Below are positions 31,270 to 40,658 of a stretch of DNA of 64,000 bases, one piece after another. Both the position numbers and the translations under genes were made by a program. Origin of the DNA: Lineus longissimus (Eukaryota; Nemertea; Pilidiophora; Heteronemertea; Lineidae); the NCBI RefSeq assembly GCF_910592395.1, contig NC_088315.1, positions 11,036,501 to 11,100,500 of the forward strand, read 5' to 3'. The notes under the pieces were generated by a model, which had not been told where the DNA came from, did no database searches, and saw nothing but the letters and a program-made list of their open reading frames with translations. Each line of letters starts with the position of its first letter. Position 1 is the stretch's first letter.

Positions 31270-33511
31270 TGGGTGATGTTGTTGCAACAGTATCATAAGG
31301 ACTGCTGGTCAAGCACTCTTGAGCTGGGAGAGAGAAATGATAAGAGGGTGGAGACAGATTTTCTGAAATGTTGGTCTTTGAGTCATGACTGGGCAGAATT
31401 AGCCCAGTGAAAGTTGTCAGCTACACATCAAGAATTCTTGATTTAGAATGAAAGGGTACGACTTTATTGGATGTACATTCATCAGGCTTGACCTGAGATT
31501 TTCCACGCCATTGATTGCAAATGCATTGTTCGCATTCTACAATACATCTCTCTTTTTCTAAAAAAAATACATGGTGAATTTCCTAAAACTGTTACATGCT
31601 GTGTTTTTGTCTCCCTTGACTAACATAACCTGCAATATGAAGGACATCCAGATTTGATGTTCTAGTATATCTAGCGGATGGTTTATCAGGTAAAATGCGG
31701 GGCTTGGTTAAAAAATGATTTTATAGCGATATCTTGGGATAAATTTGAACTTTGGCTTTCAGTAAACAATTGTAAATGCCAAGATAGATTTTTAATGTCA
31801 GTATACTTAGTAGCGCTAATGTCAGTTTTGAACAACCAAGCCTGCTACTGGAAAGTGCGACTCTCTCCTGATACTATCCTGCACTTGGGCCTGACATGTA
31901 GTACCGTAAATGAGGTGTTACTAGTATTGGTCCCTCCCTAGTAGTGGTTAGTAGTGGTTTGGCTATTGTCTGCAAAATAGCCTTTTTCTATGTATCATTA
32001 TATTAGCTTGTAAATAAATCACCCATTTGTAAAAAAAAAGTGTCCCTGCTTCTTAGGTGGCAGCACTGTCCTCTGCAGACAGGTACAAGTGTAGCATGTG
32101 GAAAGTTGTGATCTCTCCTAAGGGACTGGACAGTACCGTAACTCAGTTCATGAAAAACTTCCCCATTCCAGTACATGTATATGTACAATTTAGCCAATGC
32201 TAGAGCAACTCCAGGAGAACATTTCACCGCCAACCAAGGAGCTAAAAACTTCCAATAGCAGTACTCTGACGGTGCAGCCAACTGCAGGGTTGTCCTCATC
32301 AAACAGTAATTACAGTAGGAACTGCACCTTTGGTCAATTGGCTCCTTAGCAATGGAAGGTGTTACTAGTATGTGAAATGAGCACTTCTGCAAGGTTCTTA
32401 GGAACAGGATGATCCCTGCATGGGTTGATAAAGATGTATTAGTAGGTCATACCACATGCCATTCAGGTGCCTTAGCCGTGGGGGGGGGGGGTCCAACCCT
32501 TACAACATGCTCTGGCAGCATGACACAGGCTGATGAATGGGTCAACATTAGCATCCTCACCAACAGGGGGGTTTCTTTAGGTTTTCGGACTGTAAGAAGG
32601 CCTACATGTGGCTTATTCAATTACGTTGCCATCAGGTAGGCCAAGGCCGAAATGTTATTTGAAATTCAAATCAGCATTTCAGGACCTATGGGGCCCAATT
32701 CCCCAAAGGGCTTTCATCAAGGGCAAATTTGTAGTGATGAGCTTGTTCTTTTTTGGGGGGAAAAATGCAAGTGGAGTTATTTACCGGTAGGCCTACTTAA
32801 AATAGGTTAGTAGGCCTAGGCATGGGGGGGGGGGGTGATCATGGTGGTTGACAGTAACTACTAATCCTCATGGCCAGCACCAAGCATAAATGATGTGTTC
32901 ATTATGCATTTATTTTATAATTCATCAAGTGTACACAAGGTGGCAGCACTAGCCAATGAGTGTCATTTTGGTGGGAAATAGCACTTTTTCCTTGGTTTAT
33001 CCTGGGAAAACAGTAAAAGCGGCCGGAAATTTTATTTCTGATTTTGAAAGTAGGTATCATTACCTTTATCATGTGCAAGCCACAGCATTCAAAGACCTGC
33101 AGTGTTGGAGATATGAGCGTCGATAGAGAGCTCTTCCTAAGCACTGCCCCTAGGTATGCATAATTACTAGGCCTAGCACGACCAAAGTATGAAGTGTTAC
33201 TCAATGACATGTTGCAGAATGTAAGATCTCATCAAATACTTCCATCATACAAAGGGGGAAAATCCAGCTATTTTTTTAGTCTCTGCAGGAGTGCCCAACA
33301 TTGACCCAAAAATACACAAAAAATAGGGGGAAAAAAGCTAAAACAAGCCCCCTAACTAGGCCTGCCCCTAACTCGGTTGCTAGTGATTTTTGAGAGTCAT
33401 CAATTGCTGTGTAATGATGTCTTAGTGGAAGGATCTTGCATACCTAATCTCGTTAAAAACGGTTGACCCCCACCTTGCCACCCTCTGCATGGTGGTATCA
33501 TGGACTGACAC
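31270..33511. other. Rest of the TTAA transposon, no gene recognised
   Basis: Only short frames without motifs occur. Poly(G) runs lie at about 32479 and 32825. The right inverted repeat is at about 33461-33511. Confidence 0.4.
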
Positions 33512-33573
33512 TTAAACGATAGACCCTATTTTTCATCGTAAAGCTGCAGCTGATTTCTTAGCCATTTTTTTAA

Positions 33574-33873
33574 CTATTCAGGCGACTTCTTGAGTCCTTC
33601 TTTAACCTTATCTGGTATCGAAGGTTTAGGATCTAGTTCAGGTCCAGGTCCTGGTTTGGGAAAAGGTTTCAAAGCGTTGCTGATAAGCAGGCCTAGAGTT
33701 GTTAACGCCATAATAACAGCTGTTAATATGGCACCAATTGTTAAACCTTCTGTTTTATAGAGTAACTTAATTCTATCCTTTAGAGGGATCTCTGAGTCTG
33801 GTTTCTTCAAGACATCAGTTATTATTAATAATAATAATAAGCGTTTCATTCTGCTTTCCGTTTCTCTGTCCAA
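33574..33873 (-). CDS. Small membrane protein with proline-rich tail (virus-like element)
   Basis: This 99-residue protein has a basic N-terminus with a first hydrophobic stretch (LLLLLIITDVL). A clear transmembrane helix follows around residues 48-70 (GAILTAVIMALTTLGLLI), then a proline-rich cytoplasmic or lumenal tail (KPFPKPGPGPELDPKPSIP). It is followed without gap by the coiled-coil frame. The function is not recognised; small membrane proteins next to capsid genes are common in DNA viruses of this kind. Confidence 0.4.
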   Translation of the reverse strand: MDRETESRMKRLLLLLIITDVLKKPDSEIPLKDRIKLLYKTEGLTIGAILTAVIMALTTLGLLISNALKPFPKPGPGPELDPKPSIPDKVKEGLKKSPE

Positions 33874-34212
33874 CTAAATTACTTTTCTTCTTTCCATATT
33901 AAGTTCGTCTTTAACTTTAACAATTTCTTCTTTTAATGCTAGGTTTTCTTCAACATCTTCTTCTACAGAGTTTACATAATCTCTGGTTAGATTTTTGAGC
34001 TGATTTTCTAGCTCTTCTATTTTCGTGTCATTAGCCCTTTTTACAGCAGCAAGATCATCACCAGCCTCTTTTAGCGCTCTAACTTCTCTCAAGGCATTAT
34101 CCGTGAAACCAACTGCTTTTAATTCTTCATCCGCTGTGTTAATTATCCTAGTGATTGGTCGGTTTGAACTGATTACATCATTAATTAATGTTTGTGTTTC
34201 AGGAGTTACTAA
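33874..34212 (-). CDS. Coiled-coil protein (virus-like element), start unclear
   Basis: The frame is open from 34212 to a stop at 33874. An ATG occurs only at 34092 if the downstream part is used, otherwise none is present. Residues show heptad patterning (KIEELENQLKNLT and NLALKEEIVKVKDEL), i.e. a long amphipathic helix. It abuts the membrane protein downstream. The function is unknown, and the missing upstream start may be decay. Confidence 0.35.
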   Translation of the reverse strand, partial: LVTPETQTLINDVISSNRPITRIINTADEELKAVGFTDNALREVRALKEAGDDLAAVKRANDTKIEELENQLKNLTRDYVNSVEEDVEENLALKEEIVKVKDELNMERRKVI

Positions 34213-34628
34213 TTAAGGTTGGTTTACTTGGGTCGAGCCTTCAATAGGTTCTAGTAGGTTAGGTGCTGTTGTAAATCAGGTTCAATCATTTTTTGTATCT
34301 TTTGAAGAAAAGTTGGACAATTTTTTTGTTTTATTGTGCTCTCAGCAAAGAACTTAATACTATCCTTTCTCGTTACTTAAAAGAATCGTCTATCACCATC
34401 TTTTCCACAAGATAAATATCTTATCCAGTCTCTTTGTTTCACGTTACATTATTTATTATCATTGAGTTCTTTATCTGATAGATTGTATCAAGGATTGTTT
34501 CCTTCCGCTTGAGTGTGTGGTGCGAGTTTATTCAGATTGTTATCCCCCCCCCCCCCCCCCCCAGTTTGTTCCTTCCATTGCATCATCTGGTCTATCCAGC
34601 AGTGTATTTAAAATCTCTTACCATCAAT

Positions 34629-34865
34629 TCAGGGACAATACCTTCTCATTCTTTCTTGAGTTGAAAAGGTATCTTCAGCAGTTAAATTACTATGAACTAC
34701 ATGTATGTTGTAATCTGATGTTCCCTCAATTACATTAGTAAGATCTGTATTGTATTGTGCTGTTCTGTCATCAGTAGAAACTGAATTGTAATCTGCTATA
34801 TCATTACCAGTATCATAATCATTAAAATCACCTAATGGATCCATTTCCAATTCTCCTTCATACAT
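34629..34865 (-). CDS. Small acidic protein (virus-like element)
   Basis: This 78-residue frame has an ATG at 34865. It is rich in D, N and Y (PLGDFNDYDTGNDIADYNS) with no membrane segment. It lies 20 bp downstream of the next gene in the same direction, giving a compact array. No family is recognised. Confidence 0.3.
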   Translation of the reverse strand: MYEGELEMDPLGDFNDYDTGNDIADYNSVSTDDRTAQYNTDLTNVIEGTSDYNIHVVHSNLTAEDTFSTQERMRRYCP

Positions 34866-34884
34866 ATTTAAATAACAAGTAAAA

Positions 34885-35175
34885 TTACCAAACTACCAAA
34901 CTACCAACCACTGTGTACAATAGGAATTTAATGGCATCATGTGGGTCATCTGATTTATCAGTAGCATGACTGTTAGCAATAGGAGGCTTACCAAGCTCAA
35001 TATCAGCAACATGGCTGTGATCAACATGACTGTGGTCAGTTTCATTAATCTTACTCTCAATCTTAGTAATAGGTTTCTTAATTTTACTATCAGGTTTCAC
35101 AATGACACCATTAGTCAAACTTGACGAAGTCATAGTTTCCACCCTTATTGTATTAACACTTTCTCCTTCCATCAT
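34885..35175 (-). CDS. Small protein with C-terminal membrane anchor (virus-like element)
   Basis: This 96-residue frame has a polar N-terminus with a HSHVDHSHV histidine repeat and a hydrophobic C-terminal segment (AIKFLLYTVVGSLVVW), as in tail-anchored proteins. Reading frame upstream of the ATG is open in places, so the true start may lie further on. The function is unknown. Confidence 0.3.
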   Translation of the reverse strand: MMEGESVNTIRVETMTSSSLTNGVIVKPDSKIKKPITKIESKINETDHSHVDHSHVADIELGKPPIANSHATDKSDDPHDAIKFLLYTVVGSLVVW

Positions 35176-35417
35176 TGGTGGTGTTAAAGTCGTTTTATTC
35201 TTGACATCAATCTTACCAAGTTTCGCATTATTAGGTGCGATTTACCTAGCAATTGAAGTTGGAATATCAGGATGTTTATTGATAGAATCTTGTAAAAGTT
35301 TATTAAAGTCATTCTGTGTATCTCATTGTGTTCCTCCTCGTCCTGCAATTGGTTTGAGCACCCAGTTTACAATAACCATAAGTTCTGATAGAATCATTCA
35401 ACCTTTGTATTCCTGGA

Positions 35418-35852
35418 TTAGAGAAACCATTTGACCTTTGTATCATGAACTGTTGGTATGTTTGACATGGTTTGTTTGATGACATCAATTACATTTTTAT
35501 GTTTATCAATTTTATCAATGACCCAACCATCACCATACTTCGTGTTTTTCATTCCCTCGTCCCATTCTGCCTTGAACAATGGGTGTGTTTTATTCGAATA
35601 AGCTTGCATCGTAAGCTGTTTGTTCCAACTATTGACGTAATACTCGGGATCGGTTATGTTGGTGTTGTAATCTGGTACAATCCAGGAAGTCCACCCTTCA
35701 TTAGCAGCACGTACACCACCTGAAAATGGAACACCAATCTTGGTTCGCGAACCAATGCGCACCATCGAAAATCCACCAAGCGCGTTCACCATAGCTGCAG
35801 CTAGTAAAATCCGGCTACAGATGGCGCGCAAACAATAAGCAGAAAGCGCCAT
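35418..35852 (-). CDS. Unrecognised protein at the edge of the virus-like element
   Basis: This 144-codon frame contains GWTSWIVPDYNTNITDPEYY, then KAEWDEGMKNTKYGDGW. The first 30 or so residues (MALSAYCLRAICSRILL) are of different composition and overlap the hairpin-type repeat beyond 35853, so the start may be artificial. It resembles no family I can name and is listed for its length and its position with the other minus-strand genes. Confidence 0.3.
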   Translation of the reverse strand: MALSAYCLRAICSRILLAAAMVNALGGFSMVRIGSRTKIGVPFSGGVRAANEGWTSWIVPDYNTNITDPEYYVNSWNKQLTMQAYSNKTHPLFKAEWDEGMKNTKYGDGWVIDKIDKHKNVIDVIKQTMSNIPTVHDTKVKWFL

Positions 35853-35890
35853 TTCGAAAACGCCGCCTGGAGCCGAACCATCTAACTACG

Positions 35891-36085
35891 TGTAGCTAAT
35901 TGCCGATCCATTTGCGCGTACACCACGACAAAGCCGAGCTTTTAACAAGCCGGGCGAATTTGACATCAAGCTTGGTGGGACAAATTCGCCCGGCAATTTG
36001 TATTGGCAATGGATTGCCGAACCAATTTGTCGCGGCAATGTGGTGGTGTACGTGCAATTGGTCCACCAATATTTCGTGGTGTAAG
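35891..36085. repeat. Nested hairpin (MITE-like)
   Basis: CCGGGCGAATTTG and CAAATTCGCCCGG form an inner stem (about 35951-35994). Outer sequences around CGTACACCAC and GTGGTGTACG form a second stem. The array of nested inverted repeats suggests a small non-autonomous element next to the virus-like sequence. Confidence 0.5.
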
Positions 36086-36966
36086 CGCAGCTATTATCTA
36101 ATTTAAACTCGTTATAAACTGTCCAAGTTTATTACGATTTATGTTATTGTTTACTTCATTGAAATTTATTTCACCTGGTGGTGGTTTCCGTAGTTTTTTT
36201 ATGATTTTACTTACATGCATTTTGTAAAAGCTGTGAAACCTGTAAAATGACCTGATCATTTGATCACTGTGGTTTAGATGAAACCCCACAGCCAGTTGTT
36301 GCAAACCATACAGCCATGTTAAATTGATTCTGGTAAATCAGCAGTGGGCTATTCATCAATCTTAGACAGTCCTTTCTATTTTTCAAACTTAATAACCCAT
36401 GAGTTATGTTAAAGAGACAAACGATTAGGGGTAACATAAACATCAAAGTTAAAGAAGTCATATGTAAACATATCCTTATGTTGTGTTGCTAATGGGTAAT
36501 GAATCATTTATTTAGTGTTAAACCCCTTGTTTATTTAGTAAAACAACCTCTAGTAGCATAAGCTTAGCCCTAGTATAAAGAAAAGTGGTATGTCTAGAAA
36601 TGGCGCTTTTACTAAAATTAAGGTCAAAGGACATGTTTTTTGGGGTCTTTTTAAAAAAAAGTCGTTAATTGTCGTACATCATCTTTCATATTACTACGGC
36701 ATGGTTTGAAAGATAACGTGAGCAGACAGCTATGTAAAGAGGGTGGGGATGAGAGAGTTTAAGTGAAGATGAGTGGGAGAACGTGCAGACGAGTGAGGGA
36801 GAGGATATAAACATATCAGTAAATAGTACTGTTTTGACTGTTTTGTGCAATCAGTAGATTAACGTCATTTCTGTTTTGGGTTAGTTAGAAGGGTTAAAGA
36901 AAGTTGCTACCAAAAAAAGTAAAGATATTGTTAACCAATCGAGAAGTTGGTACATTTGATACATAT
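36086..36966. other. Intergenic stretch, nothing recognised
   Basis: AT-rich, with no supported exon. Contains GCATGGTTTGAAAGATAACG near 36700, shared with 11570 and 23774. Confidence 0.35.
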
Positions 36967-36967
36967 A

Positions 36968-37932
36968 CGGGGTGTTTCAAAACGAGGAAACCGAGATTAA
37001 TTTGTTAATTTCCTGGATATGGCTAAATATTTTGGAATTTGGCAACCATGATTTATTACCCAATGATGTCATCTTTCTTATGACACCAAGAAATCCAAGT
37101 TACTGTCAAAGATGACTAAATACTAAACAGTTCAATCAACCATGGCAGAACTGGTCTTGCATTAGATAGGCGTTTTCTTGATCAACATGTCTGCCCAGTG
37201 CAGAGCTTTTGTTGGGCCTCTGAATTATGCAATCCTTTGCATGTATTTCCATTGCACACTCCTTACACGTTGAAAGAGTTGCTCATTTTCTCAGACCATC
37301 AAAATGCAACTAAGCAGCGTGTGTTTGAGGTAAAAAAGTAGTTGAGGACTGGAAGTCTCCAGCAAGTAGCAGATACATTTGGTGAGATTAAATGGCCACC
37401 AAGGTCCCCTGACCTCACCGCCTGTGATTTTTTTTGTGGGGACATCTCGAGAACGAAGTTAACAAGTCGCCTCCACAAGATATCGATTACCTACGTGCCA
37501 GAATCGTCGCTGCAGTTGAGACCTAGGAGGACAGAGAGACCCGTAATCAGGAATGCATTGAGAGCAATGAGAACCCGAACTGAATAATGAGGGCCATGTC
37601 GAAGGACACTGGAGATAGGTTAAGACAGGAATGACCTTAGCACCCAGATGTTAAATCATTGAATACATTTTTGCTCGTCATAAGGACACACTGGTCTTTC
37701 TTTTTTTATTTGTCGGAGTTCCGCTGCGGTAAGTCTGGTGCAAGACCAGTTCTGACATGGTTGATTGAACTGCTTCGTGCTCAGTCATCTGTCACAGTAA
37801 ATTGGATTTCATGGTATCATAAAAAAGAGGACATCATTAGGTAATAAATGGTGGTTGCCAATTTGCAAAACATTTAGCCACGTCCAGGAAATTAACAAAT
37901 TAATTTCGGTTTACTTTTTTTGAAACACCCTG
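36968..37932 (+). mobile_element. Internally deleted mariner-like DNA transposon
   Basis: Inverted repeats of about 90 bp lie at 36968-37060 and 37845-37932. They begin CGGGGTGTTTC on the left and, reversed, CAGGGTGTTTC on the right, and share AATTAATTTGTTAATTTCCTGG. The inside encodes remnants of a transposase. At 965 bp it is shorter than an intact mariner, so the middle of the gene has been lost. The immediate flanks are TA on the left and TT on the right, so a clean TA duplication is not preserved. Confidence 0.75.
37270..37587 (+). pseudogene. Mariner-like transposase remnant
   Basis: An N-terminal piece with a helix-turn-helix-like SLQQVADTFG is joined directly to EIKWPPRSPDLTACDFFCGD. 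The latter is the region containing the last catalytic acidic residue of mariner transposases (WPPRSPDLT.CDFF). The two earlier catalytic aspartates and about 200 residues are absent. A stop precedes the first piece. It cannot work. Confidence 0.65.
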
Positions 37933-38001
37933 TTGTTACATTTATAAAAATGACTTCTTGATCTCTACTTTAATTTCCTGATATTTAAATAGCCTCATCT
38001 C

Positions 38002-38354
38002 AATAGCATTCCGCGAAGATGATGTCACTGCAGCTGCTGCCCTCTATTTCCCCATCGCTGAATTACAGGCAATGTCGGACAAACATGCGGTTTCGTAATG
38101 GATTCAGGCTTTCTAACTAGGGCAGTTAGATTCAATCTGGCACATGTCCGAGTGTTGGAAATACTACATAATTGTTCTGAATATTTTTCTCTCTGACTCT
38201 ATGGTATCATTCATGCTAAAAACAATGCAGGGTCAAAGATAATTGACTTTGAAATAAGCTCAAATGCGTAGAAATAAGTGTCGATGTCCGACTGTCACGT
38301 GACTTATGCAAATGACCTTGTGAGCTATAAATAGTAACTTCGCGGAATGCTATT
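38002..38354. repeat. Short MITE-like element with 17-bp inverted ends
   Basis: AATAGCATTCCGCGAAG at 38002-38018 is exactly inverted at 38338-38354. The inside is non-coding. CCTCATCT occurs just outside each end (about 37993 and 38362). Confidence 0.55.
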
Positions 38355-39359
38355 TTACTCCTCATCTAGTGTAACGCCAGGGAACGTAGGTTGCAACACC
38401 TCCCCAAGGAGTGGCGCTGCAGGGAGCGAAAATGACAATTGCAGGGCTTTTAATTATATTGATACTGAGTTAATTACCAATAAAAGGTCGAAGTTGACAC
38501 TGTACGGGGATCAATTTATGTAAGTACATGCCTGATCACGAATTTGAGTAAACAAATATGAATTTAGATACTAGTATTTGTTTACGCGTCTTCATACGTG
38601 TTTAATGGAAATGAAAATAATAACGTGTAAAACGTGCAATCGACGTAGTGCTCAAATTCTCAGAATAGATTTACATCATTTTATCCTAAATGTCAACAAC
38701 TTATTTGGAAACTTTCTGGGCGTCCATCTCTTAGATACACAACTTTAAACTTGTTTTCTGGATAACCAAATAGATGTTTAGGAGAGGAGTTACCTGGTAC
38801 TAAACTAGAAAACATTTTACCCCAACTTCTTTCTCAGGGCATGTTTCTTTTTTCTTCATAGAGCGATCATTTCTCAATCCCCATCGACAATGAGTTACTG
38901 CAGCACCTCGGCCTGTGACGAAGATTGATTTTTTCCTTATTACCGAGACCGAAAAGACTAATAATATGAACAGACATACATATACATTGCTTGCAGTCCT
39001 CAAATTAATTATTCAGTTTATTATTCATTAGCAGAGCACACAGCTGAATTGTTCATAAATGGGGGTCAAATATTGCAAGTGATCAATAGCATTGCAGGAA
39101 CGGAAAGGATACAGTGCATTGGTTCCGCAAGCGGTACACTCCCATTTTCTTGTTTCTTTGTGTAGAATACAGAGAAACGTGGACGATTTTGTGAAAAATT
39201 TGAACTCGTATTTATTCACATAATCTTATGTTGACCTTGTTTTCAATCGTGTTCTTACCGTTCCCTTTCAATCATCGCATCTGGTTTGCGTGCCAGGACA
39301 TCGGACACGTATACACCGGAACTTAGATAAAAACTGTTCCTAAACACCACTGCACCAGG
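38355..39359. other. Upstream region of the glycosyltransferase gene
   Basis: No exon is supported. A TATA-like GATAAAAAC lies about 35 bp before the ATG (about 39326), which is weak evidence for a start nearby. Confidence 0.3.
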
Positions 39360-40658
39360 ATGTCCCAGCACAAAACACGTCACAGGAAGTGGTGTACCCG
39401 GATATCACTTACTATTTCATTCGTTTTCTGTGTCTGCGTCAGCCAAACATATTTTGTACCTAATGCTAAAATATTGCAAAAGAAACTACGAGCTGTCATC
39501 AGCAATGCTTTCGGCAGTCCGCATCTATTGGCGAAATTCGGAGGAACGGTTATTGAAAGGCGGTCGTTTGATATGTTGGGGTACCCGGATTTAAATGTGC
39601 GATATATGTTGGTCACTGAGGCAACTGCAGGTGTTCTTGAATCACGTCATAAAAGGATGCACTCGAAGTTGCAGGATGATCTAACCAGGACAAGTGGGGA
39701 GGTCATCGACCTCCAAAAGAGGTTACAAAGTGTTCGTCCGACTTTGTGGAAGGTTAGTCGCCTCACGGTTAACAAGACAACCCGCAGTATTCCCGCTATA
39801 CCAGAGTACACCATTCCTAGGATCTTACACCAGATGTATAAGAACACCAGTATCCCGGCTATCTATGTACCATACGTGGAATCGTGGATAAAACACAACC
39901 CCGAGCTCGAGTATAACCTTTGGACAGACAGTTCCATGAAGATGTTCATGCGTCATCTCTACCAGCCATTTATGATGAAGTATCTTCTGTACAAATATCA
40001 GCTCGAAAGGGTCGATGTGACTCGGTATTTTCTTTTGCACCATTATGGAGGAATTTATGCTGACATGGATGTGGAGAGTCTAAAACCCCTGCGATCAATT
40101 CTACAAAATTACTCCTGTATTCTTGCGAAAGCACCTCTCGAACTTAGCCGCCTACTGCATAACATGGATTTTCACGTCTGCAACGCTTTCATGGCCTGCA
40201 GATCAGGTCATCCCTTTTTTTCTTTACTTATAAACGATATAGCAAACCAATCCGATATAAATATACATCAAATAGAACGCGTCATCTTTACAACCGGTCC
40301 TTTGGCCTTGACCCACACTCTCCTCAAGTATCAACGGATGTACTCAAAACGGATGCGCGCTGAAAAAGAGTATGAAGTATTCTTAGCGCCACCTGAACTG
40401 TTTTTCCCAACGTTCGATGACGAATTTCAGTTACCTAAATTCCGGAATATGTGCTCGAATTTCATGCCTCTTTCAAAGCGGCAGCAATTCGCCTGTGTGT
40501 GGTTAATGACAAAAGATTTCAGTTTGACCCCGACTAAACATTCCTTCACTGACCATCACTGGAAACACATAGGATATTCCGATGGAAAATATGTTGGTGA
40601 TACCACGAACATTGCACGTATTGTCCCCAAGTTAAAACTATATCGTGATGGGAAATAG
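39360..40658 (+). CDS. GT32-type glycosyltransferase, intronless
   Basis: This 432-residue protein is in a single exon. A short basic N-terminus is followed by a membrane segment (about residues 15-32, ISLTISFVFCVCVS), giving a type II Golgi protein. The catalytic part starts IPRILHQMYKNTSIPAIYV (about 155-175) and continues with ESWIKHNPELEYNLWTD. It has the DXD-type metal/sugar-nucleotide motif in HHYGGIYADMDVESLKP (about 225-241), then ITTGPLAL-like and C-terminal aromatic motifs. This is the layout of the GT32 family, which transfers mannose or related sugars from nucleotide-sugars; the acceptor is not predictable. No introns or lesions are seen. A retrocopy origin is possible because the frame is uninterrupted. 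Confidence 0.85.
   Translation: MSQHKTRHRKWCTRISLTISFVFCVCVSQTYFVPNAKILQKKLRAVISNAFGSPHLLAKFGGTVIERRSFDMLGYPDLNVRYMLVTEATAGVLESRHKRMHSKLQDDLTRTSGEVIDLQKRLQSVRPTLWKVSRLTVNKTTRSIPAIPEYTIPRILHQMYKNTSIPAIYVPYVESWIKHNPELEYNLWTDSSMKMFMRHLYQPFMMKYLLYKYQLERVDVTRYFLLHHYGGIYADMDVESLKPLRSILQNYSCILAKAPLELSRLLHNMDFHVCNAFMACRSGHPFFSLLINDIANQSDINIHQIERVIFTTGPLALTHTLLKYQRMYSKRMRAEKEYEVFLAPPELFFPTFDDEFQLPKFRNMCSNFMPLSKRQQFACVWLMTKDFSLTPTKHSFTDHHWKHIGYSDGKYVGDTTNIARIVPKLKLYRDGK

Larger units (their letters stand above)
29291..33511. mobile_element. TTAA-targeted DNA transposon (4.2 kb) with terminal inverted repeats
   Basis: The ends are perfect inverted repeats for 26 bp, beginning GTGTCAGTCCATGATACCAC, with looser similarity for about 35 bp more. 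They are flanked by TTAA (29287-29290 and 33512-33515). TTAA duplication is characteristic of piggyBac and Kolobok elements. No transposase was recognised inside, so this copy is non-autonomous or too decayed. It carries a spliced Cys/His-rich gene (30121-31269) and several poly(C)/(G) runs. It lies inside virus-like sequence and is younger than it. Confidence 0.75.
26765..35870 (-). mobile_element. Decayed DNA-virus-like element, split by a later transposon
   Basis: The capsid-like and associated pieces at 26744-28905 and the small proteins at 33574-35852 share strand, AT-rich composition and compact spacing. The intervening 29291-33511 is a separate TTAA-targeted transposon. Removing it brings the two halves together as one array of minus-strand genes. 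No polymerase, integrase or packaging ATPase is visible, and no terminal repeats were found, so the element is partial or its type remains open. Confidence 0.4.
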
